Shown here piece by piece: positions 37,349 to 44,168 of a stretch of 64,000 nt of DNA. How positions within the stretch are numbered: the stretch's first letter is position 1; each line of letters begins with the position of its first letter. Below the pieces are notes generated by a model. That model was not told where the DNA came from and ran no database searches. It worked only from the letters and a program-made list of their open reading frames with translations. Origin of the DNA: Flavilitoribacter nigricans DSM 23189 = NBRC 102662 (GTDB lineage Bacteria > Bacteroidota > Bacteroidia > Chitinophagales > Saprospiraceae); the NCBI RefSeq assembly GCF_002646595.1, contig NZ_PDUD01000019.1, forward strand, positions 1 to 64,000, read 5' to 3'. The position numbers and the translations under genes were made by a program.

Positions 37349-37450
37349 ATGAAAGGATTACCAAATTGGCAGAGAGTTCTGATCGCCTGTTTGCTATGCC
37401 TGAGCATCTTCGCCCTGCTGGGCTGGGCGATCTCCTATTTCCAAAATTAA
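37349..37450 (+). CDS. 33-residue single-pass membrane peptide
   Basis: ATG 37349 to TAA 37448-37450. The peptide starts MKGLPNWQRVLIACLL, has one hydrophobic helix with two cysteines (ACLLC), continues LSIFALLGWAISY and ends FQN. It lies between the Crp/Fnr-type operator and the DUF2892 gene, 11 bp upstream of the latter on the same strand. Its size and place suggest a real small membrane protein, perhaps an accessory of the DUF2892 protein or of the YeeE-type transporters. No family known to me; supported only by frame, operator and context. Confidence 0.55.
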   Translation: MKGLPNWQRVLIACLLCLSIFALLGWAISYFQN

Positions 37451-37461
37451 ATACACGAAAG

Positions 37462-37677
37462 ATGAAAAAGAATGTAGGTAAAACCGACAAAATGATCCGG
37501 CTGACGGTAGCCGCCATTATCGCCATATTACTGGCTACGGGTGTGATCGCCCTGGCCACCACCATAGGTACCATTCTGGCCGTGATCGCGGTTATTTTCG
37601 TATTCACCGCTCTGGTGAACTGGTGTGCTATCTATGCCCTGGTGGGCGCTTCAACTTGTCCGGCAGAAACGAATTGA
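37462..37677 (+). CDS. DUF2892 (YgaP-like) inner membrane protein
   Basis: 71 residues from ATG 37462. The N-terminal MKKNVGKTDKMIRLTVAA and two adjoining hydrophobic helices ending in LVNWCAIYALVGASTC match the DUF2892 family, the membrane part of rhodanese YgaP. The Cys pair near the end (NWC and STC) is typical. These proteins usually travel with rhodaneses or persulfide dioxygenases and may help move sulfur species or anchor sulfurtransferases. Likely co-transcribed with the 33-residue peptide upstream and controlled from the GTGA-N6-TCAC site. Confidence 0.85.
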   Translation: MKKNVGKTDKMIRLTVAAIIAILLATGVIALATTIGTILAVIAVIFVFTALVNWCAIYALVGASTCPAETN

Positions 37678-37689
37678 AGCCGGACCTTG

Positions 37690-37718
37690 GGATAAAAGAA
37701 ATTGGGGCTCTTTATCCC
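37690..37718 (+). terminator. Hairpin after DUF2892 gene
   Basis: Inverted repeat GGGATAAA/TTTATCCC with a 13-nt loop, 12 bp after the stop codon. No U-tract. Confidence 0.35.
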
Positions 37719-37760
37719 GACCTTTGTTCATCCCCGATAAGGAGGAACTTTTTTCAGGAA

Positions 37761-37798
37761 TTGGGGCAGGCCGGGCATTTTCGCTCTGCCTGCCCCAA
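37761..37798. terminator. Bidirectional hairpin between convergent genes
   Basis: Perfect 10-bp stem TTGGGGCAGG/CCTGCCCCAA with an 18-nt loop, between the DUF2892 gene and the convergent YeeE-type gene. Confidence 0.6.
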
Positions 37799-37816
37799 AA
37801 ATTTTACGGTGCTGCT

Positions 37817-38230
37817 CTAATGCGGTAATTTGCTCCGCACGGCTCCGTAGAAGTAAGTACCCAGTACGGAACTGAGGATCACGAGCAGGATCGCCCAGAC
37901 GCCGTGCCCCAGCAGGGTAAACATCGGCCCCGGACAAGCGCCCGTCATGGCCCATCCCAAACCGAAGATGCTACCTCCGATGAGATAACGCGGAATAGAC
38001 ATATTCTTGGGATTGAACTTGATCGGCTCTCCCGTAATGGTTTTGCCTTTTGCTCTTTTGATCAGGGCGACAAAAATAGCGCCCAGTATAACGGCGGTAC
38101 CGATGATACCGTACATATGAAAACTCTCGAATCGAAACATCTCCTGGATCCGGAACCAACTTACGGCTTCGGATTTTGTCATGACAATGCCGAATAAGAT
38201 ACCGGTCAGTAAGAATTTTATAAATTTCAT
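37817..38230 (-). CDS. YeeE/YedE-type transporter subunit (DUF6691-like)
   Basis: 137 residues with about four membrane helices. The signature SIFGLGWAMTGACPGPMFTLLG has the conserved Cys of YeeE/YedE proteins, and the N-terminal FLLTGILFGIVMTKSEAVSW fits the shorter of the two half-size subunits. YeeE/YedE proteins import thiosulfate or related sulfur compounds through relayed cysteines. Its start overlaps the end of the upstream half by 4 bp (ATGA), so the two are translated together and probably form one transporter. Confidence 0.85.
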   Translation of the reverse strand: MKFIKFLLTGILFGIVMTKSEAVSWFRIQEMFRFESFHMYGIIGTAVILGAIFVALIKRAKGKTITGEPIKFNPKNMSIPRYLIGGSIFGLGWAMTGACPGPMFTLLGHGVWAILLVILSSVLGTYFYGAVRSKLPH

Positions 38231-38832
38231 GGTATTGGATTAATGCTGCTTAACAATTGGGGAAGGATCAACCAGGTCATGATCAAGCCTCCGATGAAAA
38301 AACCGATCACTGCGATCAGGGACGGCAGTTGCAGGTTGGATAGGCCGCTGATGGCGTGACCCGAAGTACACCCTCCGGCCCAGCGGGTACCGAAACCGAT
38401 CAGGAAACCGCCGACGATCAGGAACAAGAGGTTGGAGATGGAGAACATCCGGTCGAGCCCGAAGATCTCCTCGGGTACATATCCCGTACCTTCCGCCATG
38501 GTCTGCGGCGTATTGATCCCGATAGTCTCCAGGTACGCTGAAGTACTTTCCGAGATCTGCACCGGCTCCGGACTGGCGAAAAACTGCGTGGCGATAAATC
38601 CGCCGATCACCGCGCCGCCGATGAAGACCAGGTTCCAGATCTGATTTTTCCAGTTTATTTTAAAGAAGTCATACTTATTCCCGGCTCCTCCGATCGCACA
38701 CATGGTACGCAGATTGGAAGATACTCCGAATTCTCCTCCGAACCAGAGCAGGAGTACCATGACCAGGCTGATCATAGCCCCGGAAACTGCCCAGTGCCAG
38801 GGTTGACTAATAAAATCTACGATAGGACTCAT
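38227..38832 (-). CDS. YeeE/YedE-type transporter subunit
   Basis: 201 residues with about five membrane helices. The key motif GTRWAGGCTSGHAISGLSNLQ carries the conserved Cys of the thiosulfate/sulfur transporter family, and a second Cys lies in LRTMCAIGGAG. It is the larger half of a split YeeE/YedE transporter and overlaps the smaller half by 4 bp. The order dioxygenase-rhodanese, YeeE, YeeE is common in Bacteroidota sulfur islands. A start at 38832 directly precedes the first helix. Confidence 0.87.
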   Translation of the reverse strand: MSPIVDFISQPWHWAVSGAMISLVMVLLLWFGGEFGVSSNLRTMCAIGGAGNKYDFFKINWKNQIWNLVFIGGAVIGGFIATQFFASPEPVQISESTSAYLETIGINTPQTMAEGTGYVPEEIFGLDRMFSISNLLFLIVGGFLIGFGTRWAGGCTSGHAISGLSNLQLPSLIAVIGFFIGGLIMTWLILPQLLSSINPIP

Positions 38833-38896
38833 GAATTCACTTTTGTGTTGAGAGAAGCTGGTTGAGCATCTCTAAGTTCAGGTTATGAAAATTGAC

Positions 38897-38931
38897 TGCC
38901 TGCCCGGGCTGCCACAGCTTGGGAGCAGGCA
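38897..38931. terminator. Imperfect hairpin upstream of YeeE genes
   Basis: TGCCTGC (38897) pairs with GCAGGCA (38925-38931), and flanking bases extend the stem. It lies between the dioxygenase gene and the YeeE pair and could attenuate read-through. Confidence 0.4.
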
Positions 38932-38993
38932 AATAGTTCCCTATGGATAATTTGATCCTGGGAGTTAGTTCAGTTATAAAAATTTGGAAAATC

Positions 38994-39011
38994 GGGTCAC
39001 CGCGGTGACCC
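38994..39011 (-). terminator. 18-bp perfect palindrome after dioxygenase gene
   Basis: GGGTCACCGCGGTGACCC is a perfect palindrome 13 bp past the stop codon; on the minus strand it is followed by GATTTTCCAAATTTTT. Probable terminator. Confidence 0.5.
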
Positions 39012-39024
39012 CGTTTCATTCAGC

Positions 39025-40476
39025 TTACAATACACTCGATACCGCTTCATCGATCAGATCCTGGGATAGCGTTGTCGGACATACATAATCCGTCTTCGGC
39101 ATATCCGTCTTTTCGATGTCTCCCCAGCCTCCGGTCACATCGACCAGATTGTCAAAACCACGGGCTTTCAAAATAGAAGCAGCGATCATCGAGCGGTATC
39201 CACCCGCACAGTGCAGATGGTAGGTATCGTAGCGATTGAGTTTTTGCATATTGCGGTTGATGTAATCCAGTGGAAAGTTGGTAGCCGCTTCCAGGTGCTG
39301 GGCCAGGTACTCACTGGGCTTGCGCACGTCGAGGATCGTTTCTACCCGACCGGCCGCCAGTTTTTCCGCCAGTTGGGGGGCAGTTACCGATTTGATCGTG
39401 GCCACCTCTTTTCCCGCTTCGGCCCAGCCGGCGACACCGCCATCCAGATAACCGAGGGTATTGTCGTAACCAACCCGCGCCAGGCGCGTCACGGCTTCTT
39501 CTTCACTACCTTCCGGCGTGATCAGCACGATCGGCTGGTTGATATCGGTGATCAGGGCACCCACCCAGGGAGCGAACTGTCCCTTCAGACCGATAAAGAT
39601 AGAGCCCGGTACGTGCCCGGCCGCAAATTCCTGCGGCGTTCTGACGTCCAGCATCAGGGCTTCCTCCTGCTCTACCAGCTGTTCAAATCGATCGGGCGTG
39701 AGCGCCACTGCGCCCTTTTCCAGTACTTCGTCGAAACTCTCGTAACCCGCCTTATTCATCATGGCATTCTTGGCAAAGTACTGTGGCGGAGGGGTCAGAC
39801 CGGCCGTTACCTCCTCTACAAACTCCTGCTTGGTCATATCGGCCCGCAGGGCGTAATTCGTTTTTTTCTGGTCACCCAGGTATCCCCAGGTATCTTTGCT
39901 GAGGTTCTTACCACAGGCCGATCCGGCTCCGTGGGCCGGGTATACGATGATATCGTCCGCCAGCGGCATGATCTTCTGGCGCAGGCTGTTGTAGAGCAAT
40001 CCCGCCAGATCCTCTTTGGTCAGGCTTCCCTGCTTGATGGCCAGGTCCGGTCGGCCGACATCCCCCAGGAAAAGCGTATCTCCGGTGAAAAGAGCGTAAT
40101 CCTTCCCTTCCTCATCCCGCAAAAGATAGGTGCTACTTTCCAGGGTATGGCCCGGGGTGTGCAGTACTTCAAAGCTGAGCTTACCGACTTTCAGGATCTC
40201 ACCGTCTTTGGCCGAATGGATATCGTATTCCGTTTTCGCCATGGGTCCGTACACGATAGTAGCTCCGGTTTTCTTAGCCAGGTCGAGGTGGCCGGAAACG
40301 AAATCTGCGTGAAAGTGGGTTTCAAAAATATATTTCAGTTTAGCTCCTTCTTCCTCCAGTTTATCCAGATATGGCTGGGTTTCCCGCAATGGATCAATGA
40401 TCACAGCTTCTCCTTCGCTTTCAATGTAGTAAGCGGCCTCTGCCAAACATCCGGTATATATCTGTTCTACTTTCAT
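39025..40476 (-). CDS. CstB-like persulfide dioxygenase-rhodanese
   Basis: 483 residues, cytoplasmic. An ETHE1-type metallo-beta-lactamase domain (1-245) has metal ligands in THFHADFVSGH (His54, His56, Asp58), HTPGH and GDTLF. Two rhodanese domains follow (about 260-365 and 375-480). The first lacks the catalytic Cys (LITPEGSEEEA where the loop should be), and the second keeps it at Cys423 (LHCAGGYRS). This dioxygenase, pseudo-rhodanese, rhodanese order is that of CstB. It would oxidise glutathione or low-molecular-weight persulfides to sulfite and transfer sulfur to form thiosulfate, downstream of the sulfide:quinone reductase. Its promoter carries two GTGA-type palindromes. Confidence 0.92.
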   Translation of the reverse strand: MKVEQIYTGCLAEAAYYIESEGEAVIIDPLRETQPYLDKLEEEGAKLKYIFETHFHADFVSGHLDLAKKTGATIVYGPMAKTEYDIHSAKDGEILKVGKLSFEVLHTPGHTLESSTYLLRDEEGKDYALFTGDTLFLGDVGRPDLAIKQGSLTKEDLAGLLYNSLRQKIMPLADDIIVYPAHGAGSACGKNLSKDTWGYLGDQKKTNYALRADMTKQEFVEEVTAGLTPPPQYFAKNAMMNKAGYESFDEVLEKGAVALTPDRFEQLVEQEEALMLDVRTPQEFAAGHVPGSIFIGLKGQFAPWVGALITDINQPIVLITPEGSEEEAVTRLARVGYDNTLGYLDGGVAGWAEAGKEVATIKSVTAPQLAEKLAAGRVETILDVRKPSEYLAQHLEAATNFPLDYINRNMQKLNRYDTYHLHCAGGYRSMIAASILKARGFDNLVDVTGGWGDIEKTDMPKTDYVCPTTLSQDLIDEAVSSVL

Positions 40477-40542
40477 GTTACAATTGCTTGAAATAATTTG
40501 GTTGAAATTTGATCAGATCTGGCTTTCAGATCAATTACAGTA

Positions 40543-40586
40543 CAAAGATGATGACTTTCGTCATTCCCATCAGTGATTTAGGTCAC
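40543..40586 (-). promoter_or_regulatory. Promoter with two Crp/Fnr-type palindromes
   Basis: On the minus strand a -7-like box CATCTTTG (40543-40550). A palindrome ATGACTTTCGTCAT (40551-40564) adjoins it, and GTGATTTAGGTCAC (40573-40586) lies 22 bp upstream of the box. The second site has the same spacing as at 37301 and 42496; the first overlaps the spacer and could repress. Confidence 0.6.
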
Positions 40587-41003
40587 ACAGGGGAATTTAT
40601 CTTCAATTTGGTCTGGATAATGTGCTGGAAAAAGAGAAAATGCTCGGGATTACAGGCGCGGGAAAAGCGAAAAACAGGTGCGAAAATATTGGTATATCGG
40701 GGATGATCAGATCGGGCGTCGGTATAGTAACTCCCAGGGAGTTATAAATATCTTCAATTTTTATAAAAGGGAAACATTTTCAGGAACACTTTTGTTGCCT
40801 CTCCCCTTTCAGGCAGATTCGTTCAGTGGTTAAATCATCGGATAGAGAAATGGCAAATCCGATTGCAATAGCAATTTCAATCACTCAAATTCCGGCGGAA
40901 AGGTCAATGATGTACCGAACCGTCGCCGCTTATTTGCATTGTAGTTGCCATTGCGATTCACAAAATCGTATCCGAACTGAACAACCCTTCCTTACCTTCG
41001 GGG
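40587..41003. other. Noncoding gap with a fragment of the tandem repeat unit
   Basis: The segment 40841-40880 resembles the core of the repeats at 11087-11910, sharing GCAATAGCAATTTCAA and the preceding GATAGA.AAATGGCAA. The rest of the gap shows no gene. A short frame at 40509-40706 was not called. Confidence 0.5.
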
Positions 41004-41609
41004 CTATTCCTGCCGCCGGAACCGGATGCTCCACATTCCGCGCAGATCCCCATCCTGATAACCGATGGCATTATCCTCGGGATAGTGCCGACGGATCAGG
41101 GCGTAGTCTTCCTCTTTGAGGGTCTCCCCCGGTGTACCGTGGCAGTTCAGGCAGAAGGCATTGGTCCGGATCGGAGCAAAAAAGACCACCTCCTGGTTTT
41201 CCAGGGCCCTGACCATCGGTTTCAGTTCCTGTCCGGCGGCATCCTCTCCGGCGTAAGTTTCCAGTATTTCCCGTTCGAGTTCCGAGGGCCGGTCGGCCGG
41301 ATTGCGGGCCAGCAGGCTGGTGCGCCGGATCGTGGCCTTGTGCACTTTTGACAAACTATCCACCAGCCGGTAGGCGTTCAACTGGCAATAATTGATCGCT
41401 TCGGGTACGCCTCCCTCCCCCATCGCCTTCTGTAAGCGGGAGGAAAGTACGGCGAAGGTCGCCCCGGCAATGCTTTTGCCTTGATCCAGGTAAGCGGTGC
41501 GTTCCGCTTCACTTATTTCCGTCACCACTTCGGACTCCGTTGAAGGGCCACAGGCAGTTAGTCCGAGGGTAAAGCCCGCAAGCAGGACTAAAATTGATAC
41601 AGGTTTCAT
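41004..41609 (-). CDS. DUF3365 c-type heme lipoprotein
   Basis: 201 residues from ATG 41609. A lipoprotein signal (ILVLLAGFTLGLTAC, Cys20) leads to a helical domain with one heme c site, CLNCH, about 40 residues before the end, and the family's flanking ALENQEVVFFAPIRTNAFC. DUF3365 (Tll0287-like) proteins are single-heme, often redox-sensing or electron-transfer proteins in the periplasm. Position in the sulfur island suggests electron transfer linked to sulfur oxidation, but this is inference. No Crp/Fnr-type site lies directly upstream. Confidence 0.85.
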   Translation of the reverse strand: MKPVSILVLLAGFTLGLTACGPSTESEVVTEISEAERTAYLDQGKSIAGATFAVLSSRLQKAMGEGGVPEAINYCQLNAYRLVDSLSKVHKATIRRTSLLARNPADRPSELEREILETYAGEDAAGQELKPMVRALENQEVVFFAPIRTNAFCLNCHGTPGETLKEEDYALIRRHYPEDNAIGYQDGDLRGMWSIRFRRQE

Positions 41610-41680
41610 GATGTCTTTATTTTTAAGGTCGAGTTGATTGATCCTGGAGCTTACCGTAAAAACGGTATTGCTCTGCATTT

Positions 41681-41720
41681 AAAAAAAACAGCACGCCCTG
41701 ACCAAATCAAAACGTGCTGT
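41681..41720 (-). terminator. Rho-independent terminator of peroxiredoxin
   Basis: Stem ACAGCACG/CGTGCTGT (41688-41720) with eight A at 41681-41688 giving a U-tract on the minus strand, 40 bp past the peroxiredoxin stop. Confidence 0.85.
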
Positions 41721-41760
41721 ATACTTAACAAAATCACCTGACTGATAATTCAAAATTTCT

Positions 41761-42420
41761 TTAGTTGAGATTGCGCTTCGCCAGATAGAAATCGACTTTT
41801 TCGTATTCGGTGCTGGCGATCCGCTCGTCCATTTCCACCAGTGTTTTGGGCGGCGGGACGATGGCCTGATCCCCCGGGCGCCAGTCAATCGGCAGGGCGC
41901 ACTTGCAATCGTCGGCAGTCTGCAGGGCAACCAGCGCTCTTTTGATCTCATCCATGTTCCGTCCGACATTGAGCGGATAGTACATGATCAGACGGATCGT
42001 TCCTTTCGGATCGATAAAGAACACGGCCCGCACGGCGGCGGTGGTACTTTCTCCCGGATGCAGCATACCGTACAACTGCGCAACTTTCATATCCAGGTCG
42101 GCAATGATGGGAAAATCCATAAACACGTCGGTTTTTTCCCGTACGTTGTTGACCCAGGCCAGATGGGAATGGATGCTGTCAATACTCAGGCCGATCAGCT
42201 TGGTACTGCGTTCGGCGAACCAATCTTTCTGCTCGGCAAAAGCGGACATTTCCGTGGTACAAACCGGCGTAAAATCCGCCGGGTGGGAGAACATCAACAC
42301 CCAACTCCCTTTGTTGTATTCCGACAATTTCAATGGGCCGGTTGTCGTAATCGCCGTAAAATCCGGAGCTTTTTCACCGATCCGGGGCATATTGCCAACC
42401 GTTTGATTTTCCGTGACCAT
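41761..42420 (-). CDS. Peroxiredoxin (Prx6/AhpC-type)
   Basis: 219 residues from ATG 42420. An upstream ATG at 42456 would lie only a few bases from the -7 box, so the later start leaves a normal leader. Peroxidatic Cys54 lies in SHPADFTPVCTTE, with the Arg of the active site in STTAAVRAVFFID. The long C-terminal extension with DDCKCALPIDWRPGD (a CxC pair at 172 and 174) is typical of Prx6-type enzymes. It reduces hydroperoxides with thiol electrons and may also act on persulfides. Its promoter carries GTGATCCATATCAC. Confidence 0.92.
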   Translation of the reverse strand: MVTENQTVGNMPRIGEKAPDFTAITTTGPLKLSEYNKGSWVLMFSHPADFTPVCTTEMSAFAEQKDWFAERSTKLIGLSIDSIHSHLAWVNNVREKTDVFMDFPIIADLDMKVAQLYGMLHPGESTTAAVRAVFFIDPKGTIRLIMYYPLNVGRNMDEIKRALVALQTADDCKCALPIDWRPGDQAIVPPPKTLVEMDERIASTEYEKVDFYLAKRNLN

Positions 42421-42464
42421 ATTTATCTGCTTTATTGTATTATCCTTGTTGATCATTACAGTTA

Positions 42465-42509
42465 CAAATGTACGGGCTAACGGGGCCCTTTGTCAGTGAT
42501 CCATATCAC
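42465..42509 (-). promoter_or_regulatory. Promoter with Crp/Fnr-type palindrome before peroxiredoxin
   Basis: On the minus strand -7 box TACATTTG (42465-42472, perfect TAnnTTTG) and palindrome GTGATCCATATCAC (42496-42509) with a 23-bp gap, where a -33 element would be. Confidence 0.65.
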
Positions 42510-42565
42510 TTAGGCAAAGAAAAAAAGCATGATCCCGCAATTGGGGTCGCTCCCTACGAAGGGGA

Positions 42566-43246
42566 TTAGGATCCGCAGCAGGCTCCACTCTTCTTTCCCT
42601 TCCCCTTGCCGGGTTTACAGGCCTGGTTCTTTACGCCGCTGCGGTTCTGACCACAATTGCCCGAGCAGGTGGATTTTCCGGCCAGAATCGTATCGTAGTC
42701 CGCAGCGCTCAGCACTTCCGGACGGTAGGTGATCCCCTGCCGGTCAAGATTGCGGGTAAAGGCGCGCAAGTGGTTCTCCGAACCGTTCAGCAAAGCCGTG
42801 TACACCTGGATCGCCCGCGCGTCATCCGTAGCGGCAATAGCCCGCTGGAGATCCCGGATATCCGTTTCTTCGATCAGCGCGCCAACTTGCAGCGCTGCGG
42901 TCAGTGACTGACGGCCTTCCTGCAATAGGCGGTCATACAGTTGCTGCAGATCCTGATTCTGGAATTTGCCCGTTTGGGCATTGACAATGCCGGTAGGCAG
43001 CTTCAAGCCACGTTCTACCGCCAGTTGTCGCATCATTTCCAGGTGTCGCTGTTCGGCATTACTGATGTTCTGAAAACTGTGGTGTCCCCATTTATCGAAC
43101 AGGGCCACATAGATCTCTCCGGCGAGTTTTTCTTCTTCCAGGAGATCAAGGAGCTGCTGATCCGCCGCAGCCGCCGGACGCTGTCCGATCGCCGGCGGTA
43201 GAGCCATTCCGGCTACTACCAGGATCAATATCCATATCTTTTTCAT
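42566..43246 (-). CDS. DUF2202 ferritin-like protein, Cys-rich tail
   Basis: 226 residues from ATG 43246, with a signal peptide (ILILVVAGMALPPAIGQ). Two ferritin-like helical pairs show carboxylate and His ligands: LLEEEKLAGEIYVALFDKWG with SNAEQRHLEMM, and IEETDIRDL with GSENHLRAF. The last 35 residues are Cys/Lys/Gly-rich (CSGNCGQ ... GACCGS), a feature absent from the neighbouring paralogue and possibly metal-binding. DUF2202 proteins are periplasmic diiron-type proteins of unknown reaction. The gene is 65 bp from the next DUF2202 gene on the same strand. Confidence 0.85.
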   Translation of the reverse strand: MKKIWILILVVAGMALPPAIGQRPAAAADQQLLDLLEEEKLAGEIYVALFDKWGHHSFQNISNAEQRHLEMMRQLAVERGLKLPTGIVNAQTGKFQNQDLQQLYDRLLQEGRQSLTAALQVGALIEETDIRDLQRAIAATDDARAIQVYTALLNGSENHLRAFTRNLDRQGITYRPEVLSAADYDTILAGKSTCSGNCGQNRSGVKNQACKPGKGKGKKSGACCGS

Positions 43247-43311
43247 TTGATTTTGTTTTAGGATTTGAAGATCCATCTTCAAATCAATGACCAATTCACC
43301 GGCAGGAACTA

Positions 43312-44016
43312 CTAATTCCGGCCGTTTTCCATATCACTCAGTATAATGTCATCGTAATCTTCCTGGCTGAGGTAAGCGGGTTCGTAGGTGATACCCCGGG
43401 CGGCCAGGTTGCGCACGAAAGCGCGCAGGTGGTTCCGGGAACCGGTCTGCAGGTTGGTGTACACCAGTTCGATATCCTGATTATCCACCGTATTGGAAAG
43501 TTGATCCGCAAGATCCAGAATATCGATCTCTTCTACAACAGCGCCCACTTTGAGTGCTTCGATCTCGCTCAGATTGCCCTGAGCCAACAGGTCATCGTAG
43601 ATAGCCTGCAGATCCGTATTGACAAATACGCCGACGGCATTATCCCCGACGGGGTCGGTGAGATCGTATTTTTCCAGCAGCAGTAATACGGCTTCGGTGT
43701 GGGTCTGCTCGCTGGCGGCGATGTTATCAAAAACCTGGTTGTTCCAGCTTTGGTACATTGCAGTGTACAGATCGTGCGCCAGTTTCTCTTCTTCGCGCAT
43801 GAACAGGAGTCCGGCTTCTTCGTCTACACTGAGATCTTCTTTGGGTAGGGCGTTGATCTGCGTGCGCAGCGCATTGTGGTTAAATTGGGAATAACCGTTT
43901 TGGTTGACCACAAAAATGGCCTGCGGTACCACTTCATCCTTTTCACATTGCGTGAACAGAGCAACGGTTGCCAGACTTAAAATCGCCAGCAACCAGAAAT
44001 TTTTCATCCTTCTCAT
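43312..44016 (-). CDS. DUF2202 ferritin-like lipoprotein
   Basis: 234 residues from ATG 44016 (ATG 44007 also possible). Signal with a lipobox-like ALFTQC. The ferritin-like core shows REEEKLAHDLYTAMYQSWNN with SEQTHTEAV, and VEEIDILDL with GSRNHLRAF, placing Glu/His ligands as in the downstream paralogue. It lacks the Cys-rich tail. The two genes probably arose by duplication and are likely co-transcribed. The reaction is unknown; metal storage or peroxide/oxygen handling is plausible. A near-match GTAACCTGGATCAC lies 60 bp upstream. Confidence 0.85.
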   Translation of the reverse strand: MRRMKNFWLLAILSLATVALFTQCEKDEVVPQAIFVVNQNGYSQFNHNALRTQINALPKEDLSVDEEAGLLFMREEEKLAHDLYTAMYQSWNNQVFDNIAASEQTHTEAVLLLLEKYDLTDPVGDNAVGVFVNTDLQAIYDDLLAQGNLSEIEALKVGAVVEEIDILDLADQLSNTVDNQDIELVYTNLQTGSRNHLRAFVRNLAARGITYEPAYLSQEDYDDIILSDMENGRN

Positions 44017-44075
44017 GGTTCTATATTTTGGGTTTGATAAGACTGGTAATTTCCGTCTTCTACCCAAAATTGTCA

Positions 44076-44089
44076 GTAACCTGGATCAC
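44076..44089 (-). promoter_or_regulatory. Degenerate Crp/Fnr-type site before DUF2202 genes
   Basis: GTAACCTGGATCAC differs from GTGA-N6-TCAC at one base. No -7 box at the 22-23 bp spacing was found, so weaker than the other sites. Confidence 0.35.
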
Positions 44090-44168
44090 AGAGGGGAGAT
44101 CTTTCGGTTTTTGTTCGGCAACAGAAGAATCAGTTGCTTAAAAGATCACCCTGACTTTTCCACCCTAA

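Noticed and set aside
38837-39019. 60-residue minus-strand frame before the YeeE genes
   Set aside because: It contains two hairpins, one a probable terminator, and has no conserved features.
40509-40706. 65-residue plus-strand frame
   Set aside because: It overlaps the Crp/Fnr-type operators and the promoter of the dioxygenase gene.
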